This document shows, in pieces, positions 37,375 through 51,962 of a stretch of 64,000 bases of DNA. Origin of the DNA: Scylla paramamosain (Eukaryota > Arthropoda > Malacostraca > Decapoda > Portunidae); the NCBI RefSeq assembly GCF_035594125.1, contig NC_087186.1, positions 2,496,728 to 2,560,727 of the forward strand. The letters run 5' to 3'. A model generated the notes under the pieces. That model saw nothing but the letters and a program-made list of their open reading frames with translations, was not told the DNA's origin and did not search any database. Numbering within the stretch: the stretch's first letter is position 1; each line of letters begins with the position of its first letter. The translations under genes were made by a program, and so were the position numbers.

Positions 37375-37375
<1 letters not shown>
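36129..37375 (+). mobile_element. Penelope-like element copy F2 (right arm of the inverted duplication)
   Basis: Plus-strand mirror image of F1. It includes the RT core (36206-36526), LSFLDVLVSCNNGSVLTSIY, IKLPFYVHLSYVIRKK and a broken GIY-YIG region near 37020-37110. It continues into a 3' flank with two copies of a TGTCAGCAAA/ATTGCAGG-type unit (37195-37290) that F1 also has. Its 5' side is cut at 36129 by the tail of LINE-A A6. Confidence 0.85.
36206..36526 (+). pseudogene. Penelope-type reverse transcriptase core
   Basis: An open stretch of 106 codons: MGFTHKEFKDLLDLPIK, then YIQTDGVAMGSCLGSALAST, DYPAALKPVYYRRYVDDTFL and LQYLNTKHQNIKFMCEI. GVAMGS..G..LA and YVDDTFLL are hallmark RT blocks of Penelope-like elements, and YVDD is the catalytic box. 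It is cut by a TAA at 36524, after which the homologous frame continues (NNDKLSFLDVL). The true protein would start well upstream and include a C-terminal GIY-YIG nuclease. It is a fragment, not a gene start. Confidence 0.88.

Positions 37376-37425
<50 letters not shown>
37376..37425. repeat. (AT)n microsatellite, left of mariner copy 2
   Basis: About 24 AT units. The last TA (37424-37425) is the mariner's left target duplication. Confidence 0.97.
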
Positions 37426-40672
<3,247 letters not shown>

Positions 40673-41212
40673 GCTAGAAACAATAATAAACATATTATGA
40701 TGAAGTTGAAGTAAAAAAAAAAAATTTTTTTATTTACTCATGAGGAGAAAGGTCACATCCTCCCCTTCATTTGAGTCTTAACTCTTATGACGGGTCACCG
40801 GGAGTGTACCAATATACATACCCTATGTTATGACATCATAAGATATCTACTAAGGTACAAAAAAACAATTACGCTTATGGCAACGCTAAATAGGAGCCTA
40901 CTATTGGTTAGCATGAACAAAATATTTTCATATTATTTACATAATTTCTCTGTATACTGGATGCAGGGACTCTTATTCATATTTGATTGTATTACACTTC
41001 TTCATTAATTGCTAGATACCATTTGCAAGACTTCCTAAATAATGTTAATGAACATATACATATTTTAAACACTGCAGAAACATTTGAGTTGTAATTCATG
41101 CATATCCGCCATCAGTGCTTGTGTGGAGCCGTCTATCAAAACCAGTTCCAGTTCCAGCTCTGTTGTGCTCTTCTGATTTTATTGTGAAAAATTTTGCCCA
41201 TCTTTATCTATC
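40673..41212. other. Unassigned sequence
   Basis: No gene recognised between P3 and the Tigger fragment. It may include the Tigger 5' leader. Confidence 0.45.
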
Positions 41213-41500
41213 ATGGATAATAGCAAGAGTAAGGCAAGCAGTGGTAGTGGTGGAAGTGCAAAAAAGTAGCAATTTATTTCATTGGAAACGAAGGTGGCTA
41301 TTATAAAGAAAATAGACTGTGGTGAAAAACTATAAACGTAGCATGCTTGTTTAACATGAGTAATTCAACTATTTACACAAACTACAAGGACAAGAAACAA
41401 ATTAAAAAACATGTTAAAATTGTTGTACCTATGCAGTCAACAATAATAACCAAGAGAAGGGGGAGAAACTTCTGGGTATGTGGTATGTGAATCAAGTATC
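41213..41500 (+). pseudogene. Tigger/jerky-type transposase N-terminal fragment
   Basis: The frame reads MDNSKSKASSGSGGSAKK, a stop, then ISLETKVAIIKKIDCGEKL. The latter is the start of the psq/CENP-B-type helix-turn-helix DNA-binding domain of pogo/Tigger transposases, whose pattern is ISLE.K..II...E.GEK. Decayed matches continue to about 41495 (a KHVKIVVPMQS-like stretch). Stops are frequent and no DDE domain follows. The right boundary may be the Tigger-like end at 42834, but that link is uncertain. Confidence 0.6.
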
Positions 41501-41638
41501 AAGTAAGTAAGCATTACATTGTTTGCGGAATGTATGATATTTTTTTTTTTGTACTGAAAAATTACAATGACGAATTACGAGCAAAATGGCTTACAAGCAG
41601 CCTTCCAGAACATATCTCGCTTGTAACTCAAACACCCT

Positions 41639-41640
<2 letters not shown>

Positions 41641-41733
<93 letters not shown>
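41641..41733. repeat. (AT)n-(CA)n microsatellite
   Basis: About 40 AT units, then six CA units. Confidence 0.97.
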
Positions 41734-42076
41734 CATACCTTGGTACTAGAGACTAAAAGGGGGGAATATCCAATGAAGCTGATTGTTCGTAGATACTGTC
41801 ACTTAGCGTTGGATTACAACAGGAATGGTTAATATCAACAATTACATTACAAAATACAAAAGAATAAATACAGTACAGTAAACCCCCAGTTTTTCCCAGA
41901 GTTATGTTCCAAAGGCACCTGTGAAGTGCTAAAATCTGCATTATATTGACACTACCACTAAAATGCCTGTTTATTGTTTCTATTAATAAGATAAATCAGT
42001 ACACATACTCACTAATGATGGATGAGATGAATGAAGATGATGAAGTAGCCGTGCAGCTTGATATAATGAACATATA

Positions 42077-42241
<165 letters not shown>

Positions 42242-42281
42242 TTGTGGCTGTGACGGCCAGTGACAATGACCGATGGTGCAG

Positions 42282-42371
<90 letters not shown>

Positions 42372-42374
42372 ATC

Positions 42375-42429
<55 letters not shown>
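42282..42429. repeat. (CT)n microsatellite, right arm of the inverted pair
   Basis: About 73 CT units with two TTTAT/TAT slips near 42370-42380. Confidence 0.98.
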
Positions 42430-42430
<1 letters not shown>

Positions 42431-42436
42431 ATAAGT

Positions 42437-42541
<105 letters not shown>

Positions 42542-42834
42542 ATTGCTTCAACACTGGCTGTCTTTTACTACTTTCCCTCCAGATGGCACAGTTACAGAAA
42601 ATTATGATAATTCAAACACAACAATGAAAAGGGCAAAAACCATGGAACAATGTGCTACGCGTGTTGTTTTGAATGATGTAAACAAACTGACCACCTGCAA
42701 CAGGCGGCTCATGTCCAATGTTGTGATAACTCCATCTATAGCACAAAGGACTTTCAAACTGAGTCAACTGCTCCAATTTTGTCTACTGCTTCCAAAATCC
42801 ATTAAAGCGAAGTCCGTAGTACCAAGGTAGGAGT

Positions 42835-44343
42835 GTATTTGGGTCATGTATAACACAGTGCTACATGAGGCGCCCAGAACCAGGGTGATGTAAGCGACCT
42901 CATAGCCAAAAATCATTAGTTTTAATGCAGTGTCTTCCCCAACATTCCTACTGTGACAGGAGAGAGCACAGACATCAGAGTGGACCCTGCAATAGGGTAA
43001 AAAATTTATCCAAGAGAAATTATCCACAGAACTTTCTTGTCACGCTGGAAGAGCCAGCCTGTCACGGCTCATGCTGTGAGTCACATGTCACCCCAAGACA
43101 CCTTCCCACCACCACACCCACACACTTCACACTCTCCCTCCCTCAAGCCTGCTTGAGGGGGGATTTGGTTTAACACAATACGCAAGCTTTTCATTATTAT
43201 AACGGACATGAGCATACCCCCTGAGAAGCCAGAACCCTCCAGAGGAAGAAAAATGAAAGAAAAATATCACTAAAAGACAAAGAAGCATGGGAGAAGACTA
43301 TGTGAGCTTTGGAACCATTGAATGTTTTTATTATTTCTTTATATTCTATTGTCCTTTATACTGGTATATTTTCATAACATTTATTAATTATTTTGTTTTA
43401 GCTTCTTCCAGTCTCATTTTTAACCTTGTATCTTTCTCTTCATTTGTGTTCATCTTAGGAAGTACCAATATGTTACTTACATTTTTGTTTCATAAAACTG
43501 ATAAATTCACTAAAAAGACTTTTTAATGGTTGTGATTCCCCTATTAGTACATAGAAAATCAAAGAACTTGATAAAATAAAGGAAATAAATAATGTGTGGG
43601 TGCTAGATACAATTTTAATGTAGTTGTGTGATATCCTTAAAAAAACATTGTATCAAAGAAAACAGTCACATTTATTTTCAATAATGTAATTTAATTGTAA
43701 TTTTATAATGTAATTCAGCTAAATAGTTCTAAAGGGTATAATTTACTGAATACTTTGATACCAATCATTACTTTCTATCTCAATCCACTGAAGAGATATC
43801 TCATTTTGAAACTCACAAAACTTTGACAGTATTTTTCTCCACTTTTTAATTTCTGCTGCTTACATCACTCTGAATCTAGGCACTTCATATATCTTTACTG
43901 CTGTAAATTGTTCATTCCTGAGATATTAATTTTTTTATCAAATTTATCATTTCCTCCACATACCTATGTTACCTCACTACCAAGATGGTCTGAAGGCAGT
44001 GTTGGGAGGAAGAGGAGTGAAGAGGCGTAAAAGGAGGGGAGGCAGTGTAGGGAAGGAAGAGGGTTTAGAGGAGAAGATTTCATTAGTACGTGCATGGAAC
44101 AATGCCTCATCCAATAAAAAAAAGAAAACAAAATAAATAAATCAGCCAATAGGTGGGTTGTATTCTGCAAGGTGGGAGGGCAGAGCATAGTTTTAAATCA
44201 GTCTTAGAAGATGGCTCAGTGCAGTGGCTGAGTTCAATTACTTCGAGATGATAAGAAAATTTCATAGCAATAACAAAGCTTAGCCACCTCCAGTTCTTCT
44301 CAATGAGGACTCCATTGATGAGGAAAAACCAAAGAACCAATAA
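42835..44343. other. 1.5 kb without a recognised gene
   Basis: Short frames only. An 87-codon minus frame at 42764-43027 contains a hydrophobic stretch but crosses the MITE end and has no known motif. 43190-43960 is AT-rich and featureless. Confidence 0.5.
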
Positions 44344-44415
44344 GGTAGGTTAGGTTATGTTAGGTTTAGCTAGATTTGGTTAGGTTTAGTTAGATCGGAT
44401 TAGGTTTAGTTAAGC
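44344..44415 (+). repeat. Degenerate TTAGG-type tract
   Basis: Repeated GGTTAGGTT, GTTAGGTTTAG and GATTAGGTT units. TTAGG is the arthropod telomere repeat (established knowledge); here it is imperfect and internal. Confidence 0.8.
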
Positions 44416-44691
44416 TTCATTTTTTCAGTGTCATGCGTGAGAACAAAACTACATTTTCTCTGGTAGATTTTAGTGTTTTCTGGATGAATCTTTGATTGCT
44501 TTCATTGCAAATCATTCATTGGCTTATATATGTGTGGAGGATGCATATAAAAAAAAACATTGATTTGTGGCAGAAATGGTTACTAGATTCAAACATAGCA
44601 CATCAAAATCTACCAGAAAAATGTAGTTTTGTCCAAAAATGTTAGATGGGTGCACTTATATAAATTTACCATTTCCTTAATGGGTGGATCC

Positions 44692-44812
44692 AGGTTAGAT
44701 TAAATAATGTTAGGTAATGCTAGGTTAGCTTAGTGTCCTTATGAGGGAATCCATGGGAGGGAGGGGGGAGAGAAATAATAGGTTAGGTAAGGTAAAGATT
44801 GGTTAGGCTAGT
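44692..44812 (+). repeat. Scattered TTAGG-type units
   Basis: AGGTTAGATT, TGTTAGGTAA and TGCTAGGTTAGC near 44692-44730, then ATAGGTTAGGTAAGG and TTGGTTAGGC near 44778-44810. Confidence 0.65.
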
Positions 44813-45492
44813 AATTTCCCCAGTTGTCAAAATATGGCATCTCATCCTTTGACTTTTTTCATGAATATCCAAATTTGGGTTAATCTGGATAACACGGCTA
44901 TGTTACATACAAGCACAAAACTCGCACATCATGCAGAAGGTTTGGTGATCTTGCCATAACCATAAAATAATTTAGGGGGCACGTGTCAAGTATAGCTGTA
45001 ATAGCACTCAAGTGTGGAGAAATTTGATATTTTCTAAGGCCAAGGGATCTCTGCACCAGTCAATCATTGAAATTATTTTTTGTTTATAACTGGGATTTGT
45101 GGGTAGTGGCATATTAGGATTTCATGGTATCTATACAGCTGACCCCTCCAATCACACACTGCCACTCATGAGGCTATTTGCAAGGACACCAATTACAACT
45201 TTCCATGGTAGGTTCAGTTAGATTTTTCATTTGTTTTAGAGATGCATCAGGCATTCTGATAGAGGCTCACTGTCATTTGTTAATATGGCTACCCAGTGGT
45301 GGGAGGTGAAGGAAAAAAGTCACGCTGTGAGACATTTATCAACACCAATGGTTAAGGTATGATATACAAACATAAGGAAGAGGTCCCATGTGTTTATTGA
45401 GGAAGCTGCCAAGCTGTAACTACCTGCATCACCCTGAGAATCTTCACACCACACCAGTAAGACATAACGGTATAATTTTTTGATGTCCCTCA
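44813..45492. other. Unassigned sequence between TTAGG-type tracts
   Basis: No gene recognised. Confidence 0.5.
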
Positions 45493-45581
45493 TTAGGTTA
45501 GGTTAGGTTATGTTAGGTTAGATTAGGCTAGCTTATGCTAAGTTAGGTTAGGTTAGATTAGGTTATGCTAGGTTAGGTTAA
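45493..45581 (+). repeat. Degenerate TTAGG array
   Basis: TTAGGTTAGGTTAGGTTATG and variants run for about 88 bases. Most five-base units are TTAGG, TTAGA, TTATG or CTAGG. Confidence 0.9.
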
Positions 45582-46265
45582 CATCCTAGCCATGAGTTGG
45601 GGTGTCTAGGGGCTAGATAGCTTAGGGAAATCCAAAATATCAAGGTAAATTTCCTTAGAGTTTTTGAACGCCCTTATTTAACTTATTTTTCATCCCCTCC
45701 CAAAACCCCCAATTCCTCACAGGCCCCCAAGCTTGTTTGAGCGGTTAGGGGGAGATTGGAGGGAATGGGAGGGTGGATTCTTTTTATCAAGAAATGCCCA
45801 AATTTGGCTTCCCCCATCCTAAAACCCCGTCTTCAGAGTAAAATTTGGCTTCCCCCATCCTAAAACATCATTTTCCGAGTAACCGCCTTCCTCCCCTCTC
45901 CTCCACCAAAAAGAAAAAAGATCCCTACAGGTCCCAAAAGTTTGTTGGGTGAAAGGGGAGGAGTTATGCGACAAGTTAATGTAAAGTTTTACCGAAATAA
46001 TATGTCAACTGTATACCAAGAAAACGAGAAGAAACGCACAGCAGCGAAGGTTCAGGAAATAACCTCAAGAGCTGCAATTACCATGGCGAAAACTCCACAT
46101 CAACATATGCCATACAGTAACTACCTTCAGTGAGTTGCCTTTTTCTTTATGACACACGTAAACGTCCTCATATATAAGATGATAGACAAGGGCCTACTCA
46201 GGCTGTCAAACAGATACTGATTGTTTTGGTGTGTTTTGTTTTACAGATTCTCACCTTAAAGCCAA
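45582..46265. other. Unassigned sequence with a 41-bp tandem duplication
   Basis: AATTTGGCTTCCCCCATCCT occurs at 45801 and 45842. A 63-codon plus frame at 45942-46133 has no recognisable motif. Confidence 0.55.
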
Positions 46266-46442
46266 TATGCCTTGATCTTGATCTTGATGGTACAGGTGGC
46301 ACAGGATCACTCCTGAGCCATGCCTTTGGATCGGCAACTCCTGTAGAAGGGGAAAAAAAGAGAAACGAACAGCATCCTCTATCCTAATTGTTCATACACC
46401 TGGCACGCCACATTCTCTCCAGAAACTCTTTCACCGCCTCAA

Positions 46443-47268
46443 TCATCCTTTCATTCGCCTCTCTCTACACAGTCCCAGCAACAACACCATCCATTCCTTT
46501 CCTGTCTTCTTCACTTTTTCATTCCTATCATGCCCTAACTCAGTCAGTATCACTTGCATCATCTCATTCCTGTCTCTGGCATACTTCACACACTCCAGCA
46601 CCACATGTTCCACCGTCTCATCCTCTCCCATGTCACACATCTGGCACACTTTGCTGTGGGACTCAGACTACCTGTAACTCCTTGCATTCACATCCATACA
46701 CTGTGCCCTCGCTCGGAAGAGAAGATCACCGCCCAGGCTTCCATCATACCACCTTTCATACCTCGGGGCCTCTTTCTCCTTATACCATTCCAGGGTCTTC
46801 TTTTTTTCCATTTCATTCTTCCATTCATTCAATCCCACACATTTCACTTCTATGTCTATCTCATTCTTCCATTTTCTCACATCCCATTCGACTCCCACTC
46901 TGCCTCCTCTTGTTACCACCCATTCACGCTCATTTTGATTCCTACCAGCCATTCTTATCGCCCACACAACTTGCAATCGATTCCTGTCTGTCATTCTCAT
47001 GCATCTCTTCCTCCATTTGCTTCCACTTTCATTCCACAGGTACACCTTCCTTGCTATTCTTGCATCATCCATTCTCTCAAGCCTAATCTTGTACCTAAGT
47101 GTGGCTTTTGTGAGTCTTTCTCTGAAGGTGCTCCATCCCGTGTCACCTCTCAAGGCTGAATTCAACTGCTGTGCCCCTCGGTGCACTCAGTGCCATCCTT
47201 GCTACTCTATTCTGACCCACTTCTAACTTATCAATTCCACTTTCATTCCATGCAATCACATCCATACA
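46443..47268 (-). pseudogene. LINE-B ORF2 C-terminal domain (B2)
   Basis: C-terminal third of the LINE-B polyprotein. LRGDTGWSTFRERLTKATLR, ARKVYLWNESGSKWRKRCMR and RARAQCMDVNARSYR lead to CQMCDMGEDETVEHVVLECV, a C-x2-C-x9-H-x4-C knuckle that many LINE ORF2 proteins carry at their end. A frameshift separates 46668-47186 from 46443-46649. At 47268 it is cut by LINE-A A8. Its N-terminal continuation is at 50596, where the RT frame ends ...VAVPCIMYG. Confidence 0.82.
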
Positions 47269-47524
47269 GTGCAATCACATCATAAGGAGGAGGCAGTAGA
47301 CACCTGCCGAAACGATAATTACTCCCAGTGAGGTCTAAAGCACTGTTCAGGGGGTGCTGTGAACTTACATTAAACCCAGCTGTGACCTCACTGAACGTTT
47401 CCCTTTGTGCCTCACAACACAAGGGGGCAGTCACAGCCTGCCCTCTAAAGACAACTCTCTTCCTCCACACAAAACTACAAGCACCTAATAACACACACAC
47501 CCTTCACTCAAAAATTTTAAAATC

Positions 47525-48647
47525 ATGGCAACTCCTACACCAGCCTCGAAGTCCCTATCTGGGGAGGGGACCATAAATGTCCCCAGGTCGGACTGCCTTT
47601 CTGTCGACGACCCTAAGTGTCTTGACACCCCCCTCAACTTTTTCTTCATTAACTTCTGCAACATTCGCAGTCTAAGATCTAATTTTCAAAATGTAGAACA
47701 CCACCTCTCCTCTTCTAAACCTCATCTTCTTTTCCTCACTGAAACTCAGGTGTCTGAGGCAACTGACAGTAGCCCCTTTTCTGTTCCCTGCTACTTTCTC
47801 TATCCTCATTTTTGATCCAAAGATGGATGCTGGGTTTTTTGTGCGCAATGACTTACCCTGCTCTCGTGCCCACGCTCTTGAATCTTCAGAGTTTTCCACC
47901 ATCTGGCTACGACTACAGAGTCATTCTCATACTAAATTTATCTGTGCTGTATACCTCTCTCCTAACTCCTCTGACTATAAGAAATTCTTTGACTACTTAA
48001 TTTCCAAAGTGGAGCACATTCTGACCCTCTTCCCTTTTGCAGAGATCTCCATTCTTGGAGACTTCAATGTTCACCACCAGCTTTGGCTTTCCTCTCCCTT
48101 CACTGACCATCCTGGTGAACTAGCCTACAACTTTGCTATCCTCCATGACCTAGAGCAATTGGTGCAACACCCTACTCGTATTCCTGACCGTCTTGGAGAT
48201 TCACCCTACATTCTTGACCTTTTCCTGACCTCTAATCCTTTTGCTTATGCTGTCACCCTTTCTTCTCCGTTGGGCTCCTCCGATCACAATCTCATATCTT
48301 TATCTTGTCCTATCACTCCAATCCCTCCTCAGGATCCCCCTAAGTGAAGGTGCCTCTGGCGTTTTGCGTCTGCTAGTTGGGGAGACCTGAGGAGGAATTT
48401 TGCTGATTTTCCTTGGAATGACTACTGCTTCCGTGTCAGAGACCCGTCTTTGTGTGCTGAGCGAATAACAGAGGTGATAGTGTCTGGCATGGAGGCGTAC
48501 ATTCCTCACTCTTTTTCTCGTCCTAAACCTTCTAAACCTTGGTTTAACACAGCTTGTTCTCGTGCTATACATGATAGAGAGGTGGCCCACAAAAGGTACT
48601 TAAGCCTTCCATTACCAGAATCTCATGCACTTTATATTTCTGCCTAG
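47525..48647 (+). pseudogene. LINE-A endonuclease region (A8)
   Basis: EEP-type nuclease. Landmarks in order: FFINFCNIRSLRSNF and [12 protein letters not shown] (47525-47812), a frameshift, then [28 protein letters not shown] (about 48030-48085, metal-binding GDFN), [20 protein letters not shown] and [13 protein letters not shown] (about 48265-48300, catalytic His). A TGA at 48345-48347 replaces an arginine codon seen in relatives. The linker [20 protein letters not shown] continues in the same frame to the TAG at 48645-48647. With the TAG read through, the frame runs on into the RT, so EN and RT belong to one polyprotein. Confidence 0.9.
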
Positions 48648-48878
48648 AACCATGCCAAGTCTGTTCTCCAACTAGCCAAAAACTCCTTCATTAACAGAAA
48701 ATGTCAAAACCTTTCAAGATCTAACTCCCCTCGTGATTTCTGGCATCTAGCCAAAAATATCTCCAGTAACTTTGCTTCTTCTTCTTTCCCTCCTCTACTT
48801 CAACCAGATGGCACCACTGCTATCACATCTATTTCTAAAGCTGAACTCTTCGCTCAAACCTTTGCTAAAAACTCTACC

Positions 48879-50168
48879 TTGGACGATTCTGGGCTTGTTC
48901 CTCCCTCTCCTCCACCCTCTGACTACTTCATGCCACCTATTAAAATTCTTCGCAATGATGTTTTCCATGCTCTCGCTGGCCTAAACCCTCGGAAGGCTTA
49001 TGGACCTGATGGGGTCCCTCCTATTGTTCTCCGAAACTGTGCCTCCGTGCTTGCACCTTGCCTAGTCAAACTCTTTCAGCTCTGTCTGTCAACATCTACC
49101 TTTCCTTCTTGCTGGAAGTTTGCCTACATTCAACCTGTTCCTAAAAAGGGTGACCGCTCTAATCCCTCAAACTACCGCCCTATTGCTCTAATTTCCTGCC
49201 TATCTAAAGTTTTTGAATCTATCCTCAACAGGAAGATTCTTAAACATCTATCACTTCAAAACCTTATATCTGATCGCCAGTATGGGTTCCGTCAAGGCCG
49301 CTCTACTGGTGATCTTCTGGCTTTCCTTACTGAGTCTTGGTCATCCTCTTTTAGAGATTTTGGTGAAACTTTTGCTGTTGCCTTGGACATATCAAAAGCC
49401 TTTGATAGAGTCTGGCACAAAGCTTTGATTTCCAAACTACCCTCCTACGGTTTCTATCCTTCTCTCTGTAACTTCATCTCAAGTTTCCTTTCTGACCGTT
49501 CTATTGCTGCTGTGGTAGACGGTCACTGTTCTTCTCCTAAATCTATTAACAGTGGTGTTCCTCAGGGTTCTGTCCTGTCACCCACTCTCTTCTTATTATT
49601 CATTAATGATCTTCTAAACCAAACTTCTTGTCCTATCCACTCTTACGCTGATGATACCACCCTGCACTTTTCCACGTCTTTTCATAGACGTCCAACCCTT
49701 CAGGAGGTAAACATATCACACAGGGAAGCCACAGAACGCCTGACTTCTGATCTTTCTAAAATTTCTGATTGGGGCAGGGCAAACTTGGTATTGTTCAATG
49801 CCTCAAAAACTCAATTCCTCCATCTATCAACTCGACACAACCTTCCAGACAACTATCCCCGCTTCTTCAATCACACTCAACTGTCCTCTTCTTCTACACT
49901 GAACATCCTTGGTCTGTCCTTTACTTATAATCTGAACTGGAAACTTCACATCTCATCTCTAGCTAAAACAGCTTCTATGAAGTTAGGTGTTCTGAGACGT
50001 CTCCGCCAGTTTTTCTCACCCCCCCCAGCTGCTAACTCTGTACAAGGGCCTTATCCGTCCATGTATGGAGTATGCTTCACATGTCTGGGGGGGTTTCACT
50101 CATACTGCTCTTCTAGACAGGGTGGAATCAAAAGCTTTTCGTCTCATCAACTCCTCTCCTCTAACTGA
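48879..50168 (+). pseudogene. LINE-A reverse transcriptase (A8), 429-codon open frame
   Basis: RNA-directed DNA polymerase for target-primed reverse transcription. Blocks with residue numbers from 48879: LNPRKAYGPDGVPP (35-48), SNYRPIALISCLSKVFESIL (97-116), RQYGFRQGRSTGDL (133-146), AVALDISKAFDRVWHKAL (167-183; catalytic D170), SGVPQGSVLSPTLF (225-238) and SYADDTTLHF (255-264; catalytic D258-D259). All catalytic residues are intact. After about residue 380 the frame is wrong. A C8 run shifts it, and the native thumb (LYKGLIRPCMEYASHVWGG) lies in the next frame, continuing at 50065-50487. The frame is open upstream of this Met to 48648. Confidence 0.93.
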
Positions 50169-50487
50169 CTGTCTTCAGCCTCTCTCTCACCGCCGCAATG
50201 TTGCATATCTAGCTGTCTTCTACCGTTATTTTCATGATAACTGCTCTTCTGATCTTGCTAACTGCATGCCTCCCCTCCTTCCGCGGCCTCGCTGCACAAG
50301 ACTTTCTTCTTTCTCTCACCCCTATTCTGTCCACCTCTCGAACGCAAGAGTTAATCAGTGTTCTCAATCATTCATCCCTTTCTCTGGTAAACTCTGGAAC
50401 TCCCTGCCTGCTTCTGTATTTCCACCTTCCTATGACTTGAATTCCTTCAAGAGGGAGGTTTCAAGACACTTATCCACCAATTTTTGA
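50065..50487 (+). pseudogene. LINE-A C-terminal domain (A8), shifted frame
   Basis: Continuation of the RT in the +1-shifted frame: MEYASHVWGG, then [40 protein letters not shown] and FIPFSGKLWNSLPASVFPP, ending SFKREVSRHLSTNF and a stop. This is the thumb/C-terminal region shared by all LINE-A copies in the window. No zinc knuckle is visible. The 3' UTR starts directly after. Confidence 0.88.
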
Positions 50488-50595
50488 CCACTGCTTTGAC
50501 CCTTTTATGAGACTGGCATTTCAGTGGGCATTTTTTTTATTAGATTTTTGTTGCCCTTGGCCAGTATCCTTCCTACATAAAAAAAAAAAAAAATA

Positions 50596-51960
50596 CCATA
50601 CATTATACATGGCACAGCCACACTCTTCCACACTTCTCTCACCACATCATACTTACTTGCTCTCATCCTTGCCGCGCTTCCCAATCGACCTACCCACTGG
50701 TTTACCAAACTTATCTTTTCATTCTTTGCCTTTGCACACCCACTAGGACTCATCCACATCCCTAAGTACTTGTATTCTTGCACCTGTCTCAACTCATTCT
50801 CTCCAAGTCTCCATATCACATTACTTTCATCCTCTGACCTATTCACAATCATTACTTTGCTCTTCTCACTGCTAAACCTTTCTCCAAAGTCTTTACCATA
50901 GCCATCCACTACATCCAACAAACTTTGAAGCTCATCTGCCGATTCACTCATAACGACTACGTCATCTGCATAAAGGAACACACATACTTTATCATTCCCC
51001 ACACTTGCCCCTACATTCATTCTTCTCATCCTGGCTGCTAGCTCCTCTGTATACAGGCTAAAAAGGGTTGGTGACAATAATAAACAGCCCTGCCTAACTC
51101 CTCTCTCACTCTTCACCCAGTCTGTTTCTATGTCTCCTAGCCTGTATCTAGCTCTTGTGTCCACATACATACTTTGCACTATGTTAACTATCTTTGCACT
51201 CAATCTAATCTTTTCTAAGACTCTACCTAACATTTCCCTATTCACTCTATCATAAGCTTTCTCTATATCCAAAAAACCTAGGTACAATTTACCCCTATCC
51301 TTCTTTTTCTTCTCAATCATTTCGTTCACCACAAACATATTGTCCTCAGCTCTCCTGTCCCTACGAAAACCATTCTGTTCTTCACCCAGCACTCCAGCTC
51401 TCTCAATCCCTTTACACAGTTTCTCATTCAACACTGCACTGAAAACTTTACCTATTGTATTCACTAATGCAATTGGCCTGTAGTTCTTCAGCTCATTCTT
51501 ACTCTTAAATTCTCCCTTATACAACAGACACACTCGGCTCTCATTCCACTTTCTTGGCACTCTCTCTTCATCCCACACTCGGTTGAATAACTCAGTCATT
51601 CTGTCTATCACTACCTCCCCACCATTCTTGTAGAACTCATAGGGTATATCATCTGGACCTGCTGCCTTGCCATTCTTCTGCCTTCTCACACACCTCTCCA
51701 CTTCATCCCTACTGATTCTTTCATCCAGTTCATCTGCATTCTTCCTTTCCAGTGTTACACATCCTTCTCTCACACTAAACATCTCACCTACCCCACCTAC
51801 TTCTTCCCAGAACCCTTTGATTGCCTCCCTGATTCCGTCCTTCTCTGTTATAACTACACCCTCCACTTTTAGACTCTCCACACCAACACTGCCTGACATA
51901 TTCTCACCCCTCATGAACTTGTACCATTCATGGCCACCTTCCATACCTTTCTCCCTTAAA
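50596..51960 (-). pseudogene. LINE-B reverse transcriptase (B2)
   Basis: An open frame of about 460 LINE-B codons. Numbered from the Met at 51944: QKNGKAAGPDDIPYEFY (89-105), NYRPIALVNTIGKVFSAVLN (154-173), NGFRRDRRAEDNMFVVN (191-207), YLGFLDIEKAYDRVNREML (221-239; catalytic D226), RGVRQGCLLLSPTLFSLY (281-298) and FLYADDVVVMSES (323-335). The RQGC box has an extra leucine compared with B1 (GCILSP). Otherwise the catalytic core looks intact. The frame runs past the LINE-A insertion at 50595 into LINE-A tail sequence, so the last ~30 residues of the open frame are chimeric. Confidence 0.93.
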
Positions 51961-51962
51961 GA

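Larger units (their letters stand above)
47269..50595 (+). mobile_element. LINE-A copy A8, longest and best preserved
   Basis: Near-complete 3.3-kb element inserted in reverse into LINE-B. CCATACA on both sides (47262-47268 and 50596-50602) is the likely target duplication. A 5' UTR of about 250 bases precedes MATPTPASKSLS at 47525. Then come endonuclease, RT and C-terminal domain, and a 3' UTR ending GTTGCCCTTGGCCAGTATCC and a poly(A) of about 14. The body is one frame except for two stops (48345, 48645) and shifts near 47815 and at a C8 run (50022). It serves as the reference for the other LINE-A copies. No separate ORF1 was seen. Confidence 0.93.

Noticed and set aside
42764..43027. 87-codon minus frame with hydrophobic stretch
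   Set aside because: Spans the right end of a MITE, no recognisable family, no splice or promoter context.
45493..45581. A true chromosome end
   Set aside because: The TTAGG-type array is short, degenerate and followed by tens of kb of other sequence.
46388..47159. Plus-strand frames of 232 and 201 codons rich in Ser, His and Pro
   Set aside because: Antisense to the LINE-B C-terminal domain; low complexity and no domain.
50505..51944. 479-codon frame as one protein
   Set aside because: Its last ~30 residues come from the LINE-A tail on the far side of an insertion boundary; only the LINE-B part is annotated.
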